From Planctomycetota bacterium (GTDB taxonomy: Bacteria; Planctomycetota; Phycisphaerae; UBA1845): 64,000 nt of DNA. The stretch covers positions 1 to 64,000 of the forward strand of contig JAKQDH010000143.1 of assembly GCA_029558835.1 (NCBI GenBank), read 5' to 3'. A program made the translations under genes and the position numbers. The notes under the pieces are model-generated. The model saw only the letters and a program-made list of their open reading frames with translations, did no database searches and was not told the origin of the DNA. Shown here piece by piece: positions 16,291-26,349 of the stretch (position 1 is the first letter of the stretch; every line of letters starts with the position of its first letter).

Positions 16291-17977
16291 CCTGGGCTAG
16301 TTCCGCCGCGGAGTAGGCCTGTGCCGCAGCGGGCGCCGTGACGGCATGCGCCGGCGCCGTCCGCGCGCCAGCCGTGGGTGTCGAAACCGCCACTGGCTCG
16401 GCCTCCACGCTGGGCGGCACGGCAAAGAGGTCCGCCACCACATGCCCTTCCATGTCGGCCGGTATGCGCTGGCCGAGCAGGGCCAGGACCGTCGGGGCGC
16501 AATCAACGAGGCGTGCCTCGACGCGGCGACCCGCGGCCACGCCGGGTCCGGTGGCCACCAGAACCCCTTCCGGTCGGTGCGTACCCTCCAAATGGCGGTA
16601 GGACAACCAGCGCACCGCCTGCGAACCCCGAATCTTGCGCACCACGGCCAGACCGTCGCGCGGAATCAGCATCAAATCCGGCAGCCAAGGCTGGTCCTTC
16701 CGCCGGCAGCCGTACAACTCCTCCGGCTTGTGGGCGGCCGTAAACAACGGAACCAGGTTACCGCCCGGGTCACGAACCTGGCACTCCGGCCCCAGCAGGC
16801 GCGCCTGCAGCTCATCCCGCTGTGGTTCATACTCCGCGGGCTCGACGATGCCGCTCGGTTGACGCCCCTTGAGATTCACATAAAGAAAACCGGCCATGCC
16901 CGCGTGCATAACGCAGGCTCGAGTCGACGTGAAATCTACCGGCAAATCAGCCGGGCCGTCCCCGGCCGGCAGCGTCCCGCCGCGTCCGCCCGACGGCTTC
17001 CGCCACGGCATGCCCGTCCAGCCCAGACGCGCCGCGCCTCCGCGCAGTCTCAGATAGCCCCACCGCTGCAACAGCAGGTTGACGTACACCTTACCGTCCA
17101 GGCTGCCGTGCCCGTGGTCGGAGACCATCAGCACAGCCGCCGCGTGCTCGTCCGCGTAGTCCAGCATCTCGCCGATCACCGCATCAAGAGCGCCGAAGGC
17201 CGCCCGGGTGATCTCGCGCCGGCGCGGCTGACGCCGCGCAAACCGCGGGTCGATGTGCTTCCACGCCTTGTGCTGGAGGTTATCCACCAGCTTCAACACG
17301 ACCATCAACACGTCCCAACCCGTGCGCCCGCCGCACCACCTGGCCACCTCAGCCCCCTGGCGGAAGCTGCGTGCCATGTAGTCCACGTTGCGGGCGAAGA
17401 GACGGTCGCCGCCGAGCACTTTGCGGCGCCAGTTCTTGCGCAGGGTCGGGTCCGGCCAGCGGTCGAGGATCTCGCGTCGCCAGTCGGGCGGATAGACGAA
17501 CTCAGCCTGCGGGCCGGGCGTCTCGAAGCCGCTGATCATACAGCCGTTGAGGGGGACCGGCGGGTAGGTCATCGGCACGTTGATGCTGCACACCCGCAGG
17601 CCGCGGTCGCTGAGAATCTGCCAGAGGTTCCGCACGTGGTCGAGGCAGCGGGTGCTGTTGAGCACCAGGCGGTTGGTGAACGGGTCATACCGCTCGAAAT
17701 CAATGATGCCGTGCGAACCCGGCTGCTTGCCGGTGAGGAACGTCGTCCAGGCGGCCGGCGTGATCGGCGGGACGGTCGAGTGCAGGACGCCGGCGCAGCC
17801 CCGCCGGATGGCCTCCGCCAGGCGCGGCATCCGCCCTTCGGCCATGAGTGGGTCGAGCACGTCGAAGGTCGCCCCGTCCAGGCCGAGGATCAGGACGCGG
17901 CGTGCGGCCGCGTCCACCGGTCGGCGACCGGTCGCTTCTGCTTGCGGCGACGCGCTTTGGTGCGTATCTTCCGTCAT
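16253..17977 (-). CDS. Alkaline phosphatase superfamily (type I phosphodiesterase/nucleotide pyrophosphatase-like)
   Basis: 574 residues from the ATG at 17977 (purine-rich AGGCGG upstream; a longer start at 18058 is possible). Superfamily signatures are VLILGLDGATFDVLD near the N-terminus (metal-binding Asp), STVPPITPAAWTTFLTG with the Thr nucleophile, MVSDHGHGS (Asp-His metal ligands) and a late GTHRPEGV His. It cleaves a phosphate ester or diester at a two-metal site; the substrate cannot be told. There is no signal peptide, so it may be cytoplasmic. It ends convergently with, and overlaps by 38 bp, the VKOR-DsbA gene. Confidence 0.85.
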   Translation of the reverse strand: MTEDTHQSASPQAEATGRRPVDAAARRVLILGLDGATFDVLDPLMAEGRMPRLAEAIRRGCAGVLHSTVPPITPAAWTTFLTGKQPGSHGIIDFERYDPFTNRLVLNSTRCLDHVRNLWQILSDRGLRVCSINVPMTYPPVPLNGCMISGFETPGPQAEFVYPPDWRREILDRWPDPTLRKNWRRKVLGGDRLFARNVDYMARSFRQGAEVARWCGGRTGWDVLMVVLKLVDNLQHKAWKHIDPRFARRQPRRREITRAAFGALDAVIGEMLDYADEHAAAVLMVSDHGHGSLDGKVYVNLLLQRWGYLRLRGGAARLGWTGMPWRKPSGGRGGTLPAGDGPADLPVDFTSTRACVMHAGMAGFLYVNLKGRQPSGIVEPAEYEPQRDELQARLLGPECQVRDPGGNLVPLFTAAHKPEELYGCRRKDQPWLPDLMLIPRDGLAVVRKIRGSQAVRWLSYRHLEGTHRPEGVLVATGPGVAAGRRVEARLVDCAPTVLALLGQRIPADMEGHVVADLFAVPPSVEAEPVAVSTPTAGARTAPAHAVTAPAAAQAYSAAELAQVKARLADLGYLE

Positions 17978-18068
17978 TGCCTGTACTTCCGCCTCATTCG
18001 CGGCGTTCACTCCCACCGGCGCTCCTGGCTCCCTGGGGGGGTCGGAGTGTAGCCGCACACCCGCGCGA

Positions 18069-18097
18069 TTGCAACGCGGTCGCCGGCCCGCTATATA
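18069..18097 (+). promoter_or_regulatory. Likely sigma-70-type promoter of thyX
   Basis: TTGCAA (18069-18074), exactly 17 bp, then TATATA (18092-18097), placing transcription start near 18104, about 68 nt before thyX. Confidence 0.5.
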
Positions 18098-18171
18098 CGC
18101 AGGCGTCGGTCGCGGCCCGCCGTCGCCTTGCAGGACGGCGCCGGCGCCCCCGCGGAACCGAGAGAGGACTT

Positions 18172-18948
18172 ATGCGGATCATTCGCCGACCGACCGTGTA
18201 TCTCGTCGCGCGACAGACGGTTAACGCTGCCGATCTGGAGCGCTTCCTCGCCGATCATCAGTTTGCGCACTGGACGACGGACACGTCGGTGGCGGCCGAG
18301 GTCGTGACGGAAGTCGCCGGGCGCGTCTGCTACATGAGCTTCGCGAAGCCGCGTCCCGGCGGGAACGCCGCGTACCTGGAGCACCTCAAGGACGTTGCCC
18401 ACGGGTCGGTCCTGGAGCACGCGGTGTTCAGCTTTCTGATCACCGGCGTGTCGCGTTCCTTCACGCACGAGCTGGTACGCCACCGCGCCGGGTTCGGCTA
18501 CTCACAGCTTTCGCAGCGCTACGTCGATGAGTCGGTGGCCGAGTTCATCGAGCCCGACTGCATCGCCGAGGACCCGGCCCTGCACGAGGTGTGGGTGCAG
18601 ACGGTCGGCGCCGCCCAGGCTGCCTACGTGCAGCTTGTCGAGGGGCTCCTGCGCAAGTTCGCGGCCGTGCCCGACGCGACCCAGCGCCGCAAACTCGCCC
18701 GCCAGGCCGCCCGCTCCGTGTTGCCCAACGCGACGGAGACCAAGATCTTCGTCACTGCCAACGCCCGCGCCTGGCGTCACTTCATCGAGATGCGCTGCAA
18801 CGAGCACGCCGAGGTGGAAATCCGCGCGGTCGCAACGCAGATTCTGGAGATTCTCAAACAAGAGTCGCCGAGCATCTTCGGCGACTATGAATTCGTCCTA
18901 CTCCCCGACGGCTCGCGCGCCGCCCGGACACCGTATCACAAGGTCTAA
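18172..18948 (+). CDS. thyX: Flavin-dependent thymidylate synthase
   Basis: 258 residues from the ATG at 18172, with AGAGAGGA just upstream; the long in-frame extension is not coding. ThyX makes dTMP from dUMP with FAD, NADPH and methylene-tetrahydrofolate in the cytoplasm. Features are GSVLEHAVFSFLITGVSRSF (dUMP/FAD region), THELVRHRAG (RHR 103-105), SQLSQRYVDE (Ser114-Tyr117) and the C-terminal RAWRHFIEMRCNEHAEVEIR. The signature is RHR-x8-S-x-R rather than the textbook RHR-x7-S-x-R, one residue longer. No ThyA is visible here. Confidence 0.95.
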   Translation: MRIIRRPTVYLVARQTVNAADLERFLADHQFAHWTTDTSVAAEVVTEVAGRVCYMSFAKPRPGGNAAYLEHLKDVAHGSVLEHAVFSFLITGVSRSFTHELVRHRAGFGYSQLSQRYVDESVAEFIEPDCIAEDPALHEVWVQTVGAAQAAYVQLVEGLLRKFAAVPDATQRRKLARQAARSVLPNATETKIFVTANARAWRHFIEMRCNEHAEVEIRAVATQILEILKQESPSIFGDYEFVLLPDGSRAARTPYHKV

Positions 18949-19006
18949 ACGACGGCGCCCAGGCGCGGGTGAGCGTCAATCCGGGCTGCGGACCACGCCC
19001 TTACCG

Positions 19007-19102
19007 GGTGGCATGGCAAAGCGCAGCGCCGCCATGCTTGCCGCGACCAAAGGGGCGCATTGCATGTCCGCATGCCGGCGCCTGCGGTTTGGGCATGCCA
19101 CC
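19007..19102. repeat. Palindromic repeat, copy E (outside the phage cassette)
   Basis: GGTGGCATGGCAAAGCGCAG at the left, AGCGCCGCCATGC inside, GCATGCCGGCGCCTGCGG and TTTGGGCATGCCACC at the right. It has the same architecture as copies A-D, between the convergent thyX and cstA stop codons. Confidence 0.8.
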
Positions 19103-19159
19103 TCGTCTACTCGCTGAGTCCGTGTATTGAAGTGTGCGGCACGCGGGGGAGGGGCTGCG

Positions 19160-21112
19160 TCACCCCACCTCCACCGTCGACGCCGGTTGCCGGCGGCGCA
19201 GGCTCTGCCAGCGGCCCGCGGCCAGTGCCACCAGGCCCGCGCTCATGGCGATCACGACCACTTCCGTGATCACCATGGCGGCCGAGCCCGGCCACTGGTG
19301 CACGTCGCGGAACAACTCCCGACCCAGGCTGGCAAACGAAGTCACCAGCATGAACAGCGCGGGTAGCAGCGTGTACCACACCGGCCGCATCCGCGCCACC
19401 AGCCAGCAGGTGCCCACAATCAGCGCCATCGCCGCCAGAAGCTGGTTCGCCGAGCCAAAGATCGGCCAGATGCCTGCGTAACCGTTCCCCAGCCCCAGCA
19501 GCAGCATCAGCCCCACCGCGATGCCGGAGTTCACCCAGTACCGACGCAGCAACTGGAGAGCGACGCGCGGCAGACCGCGTGTCTTCACCACCGGCCCGCG
19601 CGAGGCGGGTTCCAGGAGAGGCGGCTTCTGCGTCGTAAGCCCGCCGGTCCCCGCCACGTGGGCGGCCGGGACCGCCACTGCGGCGCCGACCGCGCTCCCG
19701 GCGGCGGCTCCGGCAACGCTCGGGCCCGCGGCCACATCGGCGAAGACGTCGTACCGCGCAAACAGCGTCGCCCAGCCCTCCTCGATCATGTAGCGCGTCA
19801 GCCGGACGGCCGTGTCCAGCGTGGTGACCAGGAAGCCCTCCAGCAACAGCATCGCCCCGAGCGCCCCGGCCGCCACGGGCAGACCCAAACCCACGTTCGT
19901 CGTGTGGCCCACGGCCATGGCGAACGTCAGGACCGCATTGCCCTTGGCACCTTCGGGGTGGCAGTAGCCCCTGTAGCCGGTCAGCGATAATCCGACCATC
20001 AAGCAGCAGATCACGCAGACCGCCAGGAAGCTCTCCAGCAGCATCGCGTAGTAACCCACGCGCCGGGCGCCCAGTTCGTGGTTGAGTTGTTTGCAGGTGG
20101 TGCCGCCGGCACACAGGCTGTGGAAACCACTGACGGCCCCGCAGGCGATCGTAACGAACAGCACCGGCCAGCCGGGGCCCAGGCGCTCGGACGCGTTGGC
20201 CCAGTTGTTGACAGGCAGGGCGTCACCCCCGCTCACGGCTCCACCGCCGCGCAGGGCGGCCGCCACCAGCGCCACCACCAGAAACACGATACCCGCGTAC
20301 AGCATGTGCACGTTGATGAAGTCCCGGCTCTGCAGAAAGAGCCAGACCGGCACGCCCGCCGCCACCAGCACGTAACCGCTGATAAGGAGCTTCCAGGTAC
20401 CCGGAGCCACCGCCATGGGCAGCTTCAGGCCCACCGCCACCGAGATCGCGCAGATGACCATCGCCAACAGCGAACACAACCACACCGGCATCTTGCGCTT
20501 CAGGTAGAGATACCCGATCAACGGCGAGAAGGCTGTGATGACCACGACGGACGTCGACGCGATTCCGCCGATGACGGCCTGATTACCTTCGACGCGGAAG
20601 AGCGTCTGGTCCGGTGCGAGCTGCAAGACATCGACGGCCACTCTGGACGTCAGCGCCGTGGCGGACAAGTCGAGGAAGGCCGCGCAGACCAGCGCCAGCA
20701 GCGCCACCAGGAGAATGAGCAGCAGCACGAACGCCGCCGGACCGATGTACCGCCGGGCGACGACGGTCAGGTTCTTGCCGCCCTCGCGCACGGCAATGTG
20801 CGTGGCCACGTAGTCATGCACCGCCCCGAGGAAGATGCCGCCCAGCAGCACCCACAACAGCGCCGGCCCCCAGCCGAAGTAGATGGCCAGCACCGGCCCG
20901 ATGATGGGCCCCGCCCCGGCAATCGACGCGTAGTGGTGCGCGAAGACCACCGGCGTCCGCGTCGGCACGTAATCCCGCCCGTCGTTCAGCGTCACCGCCG
21001 GCGTGACGCGGTCCCGACGCTCACCCAGCACCCGCCCGATGACGGGGGCGTAAAGCCAGCCTCCCAACACGAGCGCGAAGGCCGCGACGACTATGATCAA
21101 CAGAACGCTCAT
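19160..21112 (-). CDS. cstA: Carbon starvation protein CstA family, peptide/pyruvate transporter
   Basis: 650 residues from the ATG at 21112, with GGGAGA upstream. It is a polytopic membrane protein with the CstA core: an N-terminal helix, GRDYVPTRTPVVFAHHYASI, AGAGPIIGPVLA, FGWGPALLWVLLGGIFLGAVHD, GKNLTVVARRYIGP, then FVTIACGAVSGFHSLCAGGT and LLEGFLVTTLDTAVRLTRY. CstA proteins import peptides or pyruvate under carbon limitation through the inner membrane. Length and topology suit the CstA/BtsT family; substrate is not decidable from sequence. The C-terminal part is extended and Ala/Pro-rich between helices. Confidence 0.93.
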   Translation of the reverse strand: MSVLLIIVVAAFALVLGGWLYAPVIGRVLGERRDRVTPAVTLNDGRDYVPTRTPVVFAHHYASIAGAGPIIGPVLAIYFGWGPALLWVLLGGIFLGAVHDYVATHIAVREGGKNLTVVARRYIGPAAFVLLLILLVALLALVCAAFLDLSATALTSRVAVDVLQLAPDQTLFRVEGNQAVIGGIASTSVVVITAFSPLIGYLYLKRKMPVWLCSLLAMVICAISVAVGLKLPMAVAPGTWKLLISGYVLVAAGVPVWLFLQSRDFINVHMLYAGIVFLVVALVAAALRGGGAVSGGDALPVNNWANASERLGPGWPVLFVTIACGAVSGFHSLCAGGTTCKQLNHELGARRVGYYAMLLESFLAVCVICCLMVGLSLTGYRGYCHPEGAKGNAVLTFAMAVGHTTNVGLGLPVAAGALGAMLLLEGFLVTTLDTAVRLTRYMIEEGWATLFARYDVFADVAAGPSVAGAAAGSAVGAAVAVPAAHVAGTGGLTTQKPPLLEPASRGPVVKTRGLPRVALQLLRRYWVNSGIAVGLMLLLGLGNGYAGIWPIFGSANQLLAAMALIVGTCWLVARMRPVWYTLLPALFMLVTSFASLGRELFRDVHQWPGSAAMVITEVVVIAMSAGLVALAAGRWQSLRRRQPASTVEVG

Positions 21113-21421
21113 CAGTGATCTCTCCCAGGCACTGGCTCCAAGCTTACCGGGAAGGGTGCAATACCACACGACGCGCACCACACACCCTTCCCGCCGGGCC
21201 GGCCAACTGGGCTGCCCCCGCCCCCGGTGTCACTCTCCCCGGCCGGAGGCTTGCCACCCTTCATTGTAGCGTGATCGACGCCGTGTGGGAGAGGCATGCC
21301 CCCGACACGGGGCAATTGCGTGTGGGGACCGTGCGTTTTGCTCGGTGTCGCGGACAGGGGTCGCGAACCCGCGCCGGGGAGGACGAATGCGGGAGTTGCC
21401 GCCGCTCGCTCCGGGGCGGCC
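21113..21421. other. Intergenic region upstream of cstA
   Basis: 309 bp between cstA start and tadC stop. A TACAAT hexamer on the minus strand (21263-21268) could be a -10 box for cstA, but no good -35 accompanies it. No gene seen. Confidence 0.4.
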
Positions 21422-22351
21422 TCAGTTCGCCAGGTTCTCGTACATGCGCAGGGCGGCCGGACCGACCAGCACCACCATGATGGCGGGGAAGATGAACAGG
21501 ATCAGCGGCACCATGAGTTTGACGGCCGTCTGCTGGGCGCGCTCCTCGGCCTTCTGACGCCGCTTGGTACGCAGGGAGTCGGACTGATTGCGCAGCGCCT
21601 TGGCGATGCTGGTGCCGAAACGCTCCGCTTGGTTGACGATGGCCACCAGCGACTTGACCTCGGGAATGCCGCTGCGCTCGTCGAAGTGGGCCAGGGCCTC
21701 CGAGCGCGGGATGCCCATCTGCGATTCCAGCGTGACGATCTGGAGTTCCTCGGAAACGACCGGGTGGACGTGGCGCATCTCGTCGCCGACGCGTTGGATG
21801 GCCGCATCCAGCCCCAGCCCGGATTCGACGGAAATCACCATCAGGTCGAGGGTGTCGGGCAACCCGGCGCGGATTTTCTCCCCCCGCGACGAAATCGCCA
21901 GCTTCAGCCACAGGTTGGGGAGCATGAAACCCAGCGCCCCCCAGAAGACCACGGCGCCGACTCCCTGGCCCAACGTCTGCCCCTTGGACCAGGCATACAG
22001 GGCCGCCAGCAGGGCGGCCGAGCCCGCCACGATCGTCTTGCTCGCCAGAAACAGCGTTACCACGTTGTCCCCGCGGTACCCCGCGTTCGCCAGGCGGACA
22101 CGCAGCTTCGACATCTCCTCCGGCTTGCTCAGCATGACCGGGCGCATCAGGGTCGGGGCCACGCTGCTGACGAAGCGTTTGGCCATCGACTCACGCTGGG
22201 TGCGGGCCAACGGGGTCGCCGGCGCCTGGCTGCTCTGCCCGCGCATGCGCCGCCGGATGGTGCCGTCCTTCTCGGCCTTTTTGGGCCAGAGGGAGTACGC
22301 AATGATGGCCATGCTGGTAACGGCCAGGATACCGATGAACGGAAGGGGCAT
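21422..22351 (-). CDS. tadC: Tad pilus inner-membrane platform protein TadC (type II secretion F family)
   Basis: 309 residues. An N-terminal helix (IGILAVTSMAIIAYSLW) and further helices flank a T2SF domain with DTLDLMVISVESGLGLDAAI and SLVAIVNQAERFGTSIAKAL, the two conserved blocks of the family. It is the last gene of the minus-strand Tad cluster, 41 bp after tadB. TadB and TadC form the inner-membrane platform on which TadA/CpaF works to push out Flp pilin. Confidence 0.92.
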   Translation of the reverse strand: MPLPFIGILAVTSMAIIAYSLWPKKAEKDGTIRRRMRGQSSQAPATPLARTQRESMAKRFVSSVAPTLMRPVMLSKPEEMSKLRVRLANAGYRGDNVVTLFLASKTIVAGSAALLAALYAWSKGQTLGQGVGAVVFWGALGFMLPNLWLKLAISSRGEKIRAGLPDTLDLMVISVESGLGLDAAIQRVGDEMRHVHPVVSEELQIVTLESQMGIPRSEALAHFDERSGIPEVKSLVAIVNQAERFGTSIAKALRNQSDSLRTKRRQKAEERAQQTAVKLMVPLILFIFPAIMVVLVGPAALRMYENLAN

Positions 22352-22392
22352 GTGCCGACCTCCTGTGGCGGGGTCGCGGGCCGTCGCCCGGG

Positions 22393-23412
22393 TTAGATCT
22401 TAATGTTGACGATCCAGCGGATCATCGCCAGCCCCATCAACTGCATGCCGCCGGCGATCATCAGCAGCGTTTTGCCCGCCGGTTCTTCCAGCAGCGTGCG
22501 GGCGTAGTTCTGGTTCAGCGTCCAGATGGCCCCGAACACGACGAACGGCAGTCCGAACAACACCCACCCGGAGAGCCGGCCTTCACCGGTGAGCCCGCGC
22601 ACCAGGCCCACCAGTTCGATGCGCTGCCGGATGAGCCCGCCGATCTTGTCGAGCACCTCGGCCAGGTCGCCGCCCGTCTGCCGCTGGATCAGTACCGCGG
22701 TGACGAAGAACCGCACGTCCAGGGAGTCCACGCGATGCGCCATTTCCAGCAGGGCATCCTCGATCTTCATGCCCAGGTTCTGCTGCTGGTAGATCAGCGC
22801 GAACTCGGTGGCGACCGGGGGGGGCAACTGCTCCTGTACAAGCTGAATGGCGCTGGCCAGCGAGTGCCCCGCGCGCAACGCCTGGCCCATCAGCTCGAAC
22901 ACGTCCGGAAGCTGGTTGGTCAACTTGCTGATGCGCCGCTTGCGTTTGAAGTTGATGACGATCAGGGGGGCAAACACGATGGCAGCCCCGCAGCCCACGG
23001 CGGCCAGCACGTTCTGCTGGAGAACCGCCACCGCCAGCATGACCAGCAGGGCGAGCCCCATCAGGTTCACCATCATCTGCGACGCCGACCAGGCGATGTC
23101 CGCCTGGTCCAGCATGGTCTGCAGCTTGGGCATGAAGCTGAGTCTGCCCAGCACCTGGTCGGCCAGGCCCCGCTCCTGCCCCATCGCCCCGCGCTTGAGG
23201 ATATTCTGCGTGACCTTTTCGTTCCGGCTGGAGCTTTCCCCGCGCAGCCGGTCCTGCAGCTTGCGGTGCTTGGCGGCCCGCGTCTCGACGATGACCTGAT
23301 AGAGCCCGTAGCTGAGCATGATCGACCCCAGCACGGGCAGTACCAGGAACAGCACGTCCTGCGTGGCTGCCAGGACCGGCAGCGCGCTGACTGGATCGAG
23401 GGAGCTGTTCAT
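22393..23412 (-). CDS. tadB: Tad pilus inner-membrane platform protein TadB
   Basis: 339 residues. It has an N-terminal helix (VLFLVLPVLGSIMLSYGLYQV), a cytoplasmic part with basic KHRKLQDRLRGE, two helices in the middle, and the T2SF block QLPDVFELMGQALRAGHSL with FFVTAVLIQRQTGGDLAEVL, followed by C-terminal helices. Gene order cpaF-tadB-tadC is the standard Tad arrangement. It begins 24 bp after the cpaF stop codon. Confidence 0.92.
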   Translation of the reverse strand: MNSSLDPVSALPVLAATQDVLFLVLPVLGSIMLSYGLYQVIVETRAAKHRKLQDRLRGESSSRNEKVTQNILKRGAMGQERGLADQVLGRLSFMPKLQTMLDQADIAWSASQMMVNLMGLALLVMLAVAVLQQNVLAAVGCGAAIVFAPLIVINFKRKRRISKLTNQLPDVFELMGQALRAGHSLASAIQLVQEQLPPPVATEFALIYQQQNLGMKIEDALLEMAHRVDSLDVRFFVTAVLIQRQTGGDLAEVLDKIGGLIRQRIELVGLVRGLTGEGRLSGWVLFGLPFVVFGAIWTLNQNYARTLLEEPAGKTLLMIAGGMQLMGLAMIRWIVNIKI

Positions 23413-23436
23413 AACCGGGTTCCCCGGCGCCCTGCG

Positions 23437-24927
23437 TCAGGCGCCCTCATCCTCCAACAGGACCTGGCGCTGGAAGAGACCGGGATCCAGCGCGCACCCG
23501 CAGGACTCCAGCCGGTCTAGGCATTGGGGTCGCAACCCCGTCGCCACGAAACGACCATACGCCTTACCCGCCGACGAAATGCCGACCTGCTCAAACTGGA
23601 AGATGTCCTGCATCGTGATGATGTCACCTTCCATGCCGGTGATCTCGGTCACACTGATGATCTTGCGCGGCCCGCCGGTCAGCCGGCTCGCCTGCACGAG
23701 GACGTTGACGGCCGAGGCGATCTGCTGCCGAATGGCTTTGACGGGCAGATCAAAGCCGGCCATCATCACCATGGTCTCCAGACGAGCGACTGCGTCGCGG
23801 GCGCTGTTCGCGTGAATCGTGGTGAGCGACCCGTCATGCCCGGTGTTCATCGCCTGCAGCATGTCCAGGGTCTCGGCGCCGCGGCACTCGCCGACGACGA
23901 TACGGTCGGGACGCATCCGCAGGCTGTTGATGAGCAACTCGCGGATGGTGATGCGCCCTTTGCCCTCGATGTTGGCCGGGCGGCTCTCCAGGCGGACGAT
24001 GTGCGGCTGGCGCAGCCGCAACTCCGCGGCGTCCTCGATGGTCACGATCCGCTCGTCGGACGGGATGAACGACGAGAGGTTGTTCAGCAGCGTCGTCTTG
24101 CCCGAGCCGGTCCCCCCGACCACCACGCAGTTCAGGCGTGACTTCACGCACGCCTCCAGGAAGTCGCGCATCTCCGGCGTGACCGACTTGAACCGAACGT
24201 AGTCATCCCAGGTGAGCGGGTCCGCGCCGAAACGACGGATCGACACGCTGGCGCCGTCCAGGGCCAGCGGCGGAATCACGGCGTTCACACGGCTGCCGTC
24301 GGCCAGGCGCGCGTCCACCAGCGGCTGGTTCTCGTCGCACCGCCGACCCACGGCACTGACGATCTTGTCGATGACGTGCATCAGGTGGGCGTTGTCCCGA
24401 AAGGCAATCTCCGTGAGCTCGAGCCGACCCTTCCGTTCCACGTAGATATGCTTGGGACCGTTTACCAGAATATCACTGATGCTCTGGTCGGACAGCAGCA
24501 CCTCCAGCGGGCCTAGGCCGAACGTCTCGTTGAGCACCTCGTCGATCAGACGCTGGCGCTCGTTAAAGCTCAGCAGCGTGTTCTCGCGGTCCGCCAGTTG
24601 CGACACCAGCTCCCGCACCTGCTCCCGCAGGGACTCGTCATCGCCCACCAGGCGCGTGAGGTCCAACTGGTTGATCAGGTTGCGGTGCAGACGCACCTTG
24701 AGCAGGTTGAACTGCTCGGTCTTCTCCTCCGTGACGCGGGGTTTGCCGGGCGCAGGCCCGTGTCCGGCGGCGGGCTTCGCCGCCGGCGGGGGCTTGGGCA
24801 CGGCGCCGGCGGCCGGCGCGGGCCCCGCGGCCGCCGGGGGTCGCACTGCCGCGGGCTTGACCGCCGCGGCGGGGGCCGCCGCGGGCGGCGGAGTAGGTGG
24901 AGCTGTGCTGGAGCGTCTGCCAAACAT
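23437..24927 (-). CDS. cpaF: Tad pilus assembly ATPase CpaF/TadA
   Basis: 496 residues. The first 95 are Pro/Ala-rich and unlike the family core. The secretion-ATPase domain then shows [17 protein letters not shown], the Walker [16 protein letters not shown], the Asp box with [10 protein letters not shown], and Walker B region [19 protein letters not shown] plus [15 protein letters not shown]. It powers pilin export from the cytoplasmic face. No clear Shine-Dalgarno sequence precedes the ATG, and 103 bp separate it from cpaE. Confidence 0.94.
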   Translation of the reverse strand: MFGRRSSTAPPTPPPAAAPAAAVKPAAVRPPAAAGPAPAAGAVPKPPPAAKPAAGHGPAPGKPRVTEEKTEQFNLLKVRLHRNLINQLDLTRLVGDDESLREQVRELVSQLADRENTLLSFNERQRLIDEVLNETFGLGPLEVLLSDQSISDILVNGPKHIYVERKGRLELTEIAFRDNAHLMHVIDKIVSAVGRRCDENQPLVDARLADGSRVNAVIPPLALDGASVSIRRFGADPLTWDDYVRFKSVTPEMRDFLEACVKSRLNCVVVGGTGSGKTTLLNNLSSFIPSDERIVTIEDAAELRLRQPHIVRLESRPANIEGKGRITIRELLINSLRMRPDRIVVGECRGAETLDMLQAMNTGHDGSLTTIHANSARDAVARLETMVMMAGFDLPVKAIRQQIASAVNVLVQASRLTGGPRKIISVTEITGMEGDIITMQDIFQFEQVGISSAGKAYGRFVATGLRPQCLDRLESCGCALDPGLFQRQVLLEDEGA

Positions 24928-25030
24928 CGTTCGCCCAGGCGCCGTCCAGAACCGCAGAGTGCTCGCCCGGGGTGACGGCCGGCCCGCGCGAGCGACAGGC
25001 AGCCGGGGAGCGCAGGACCTCGCCGCGGGC

Positions 25031-26227
25031 CTACGCCCGCGAGAAGATCTTGTTCAGCAGGCTCCCCTTGCCCGCCTCTTCCTTCTTCTTTTCATCGGAA
25101 GGGCCCTGAGGATTGTGTAGCCGCTGGGCGAGTTCCTGAATCGCCGCCCGTACCTTGCTTCTCGGACCATGTTCCAGCAGTGGCTCACCGAGGTTGATCG
25201 CCCCGCTCACCGTCGCCCAGTCATCCGGGATGACGACCGACGCCTCCAGGCCCAGCGTGGACTCGACGTCCTGGAGCGACAGGTGCCCCGATTCACGCCC
25301 CGCCCGGTTGCACACCAGCCGCAGCCGTTCCCGACCGAACCCCGCCTCGCGCAACCCCTCGATGATCCGCAGGGCGTTGCGCACCGGCGGCACCAGCAAC
25401 TGCACCACCAGCAACGTAACGTCCGAGAAATCCAGCACGCTCTTGGCCGTCAGGTCAAACCGGTTGGGCCCGTCCGTCACCACGTACTCGTTGAATTGCA
25501 GCAACCCCGACAGCAACGCCACGCACGCCGACGCCGTCATCGTGTCCGCCTGGGCGAAGTGCGACGGGCGGGAGAGCACGTGCACGCCGCTGGAGTGCTT
25601 CTCCAGCGCCCGCTGCAGGACGGCCGCCTCCAACGCCTCCGGCGAATGACACAGGTCCGCCAGCGTGTATTTCACTTCCACGTCCAGCAGCGTCGCCACC
25701 TGGCCGAAGCGGTAGTCCATGTCCACCACCGCCACCGCCCCCGCGGCAAGCTGCCGCAGCTCCACGGCCAGGTTGGTCGCCAGGAACGTCGCGCCTACGC
25801 CGCCCGCGGCCCCCAGCACGGTAATCAGCCGACCCTGCTTGACGTGCTCGCCCTGCTGGGCGACCACGCGGTCGATGGCCTCGCCGAGCGTTTTCGGGTC
25901 GATCGGGCGGGGCAGGAACTCCCGCAGCCCCTTGCGCAGGACATTGAGGATCAGTTGTCCGTCCGTGGAGGAAGAAACCGCGAAGACCGCCAGGTTCCGC
26001 TCTGCGGCCGCGATTTCCCCGGCCACGGGCAGGATGGTTTCGGGCGTCGGATCCAGGTGGACAATGAGGATGTCCACCTGACACTGACGCACCGTCTGAT
26101 GCAGCAGGGCGGGTTCGTCCACCTCGGCAACGATCTTCACCCCGTCGAAGCTCAACAGCAGCGCGCGCAGCTCCCGCCCGAACTGCTCGTCGGAATTGAG
26201 GATGATGAAGCGGACGTTGCGCCCCAT
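25031..26227 (-). CDS. cpaE: Tad pilus localisation protein CpaE/TadZ-like
   Basis: 398 residues from the ATG at 26227 (a GTG at 26242 is possible). The N-terminal 120 residues look like an atypical response-receiver domain ([20 protein letters not shown]). The rest is a ParA/MinD-like ATPase with [21 protein letters not shown] (deviant Walker A, lacking the usual Lys-Thr/Ser) and [20 protein letters not shown]. CpaE/TadZ proteins mark the cell pole for pilus assembly; the deviant P-loop is common in TadZ proteins. Its place between the VWA protein and cpaF supports the call. Confidence 0.9.
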   Translation of the reverse strand: MGRNVRFIILNSDEQFGRELRALLLSFDGVKIVAEVDEPALLHQTVRQCQVDILIVHLDPTPETILPVAGEIAAAERNLAVFAVSSSTDGQLILNVLRKGLREFLPRPIDPKTLGEAIDRVVAQQGEHVKQGRLITVLGAAGGVGATFLATNLAVELRQLAAGAVAVVDMDYRFGQVATLLDVEVKYTLADLCHSPEALEAAVLQRALEKHSSGVHVLSRPSHFAQADTMTASACVALLSGLLQFNEYVVTDGPNRFDLTAKSVLDFSDVTLLVVQLLVPPVRNALRIIEGLREAGFGRERLRLVCNRAGRESGHLSLQDVESTLGLEASVVIPDDWATVSGAINLGEPLLEHGPRSKVRAAIQELAQRLHNPQGPSDEKKKEEAGKGSLLNKIFSRA

Positions 26228-26349
26228 GGCTCTTGTGCGCACTCCCGCGGCAGGGGGAGCAAGTGGCCTGCCGCCGGCGGCGCAAGGTGTCCACCGGCGG
26301 CAGGCTGTCTCCGCACAGTTGGTCGGCGCACGTCCCCCCGGACGGCCCG

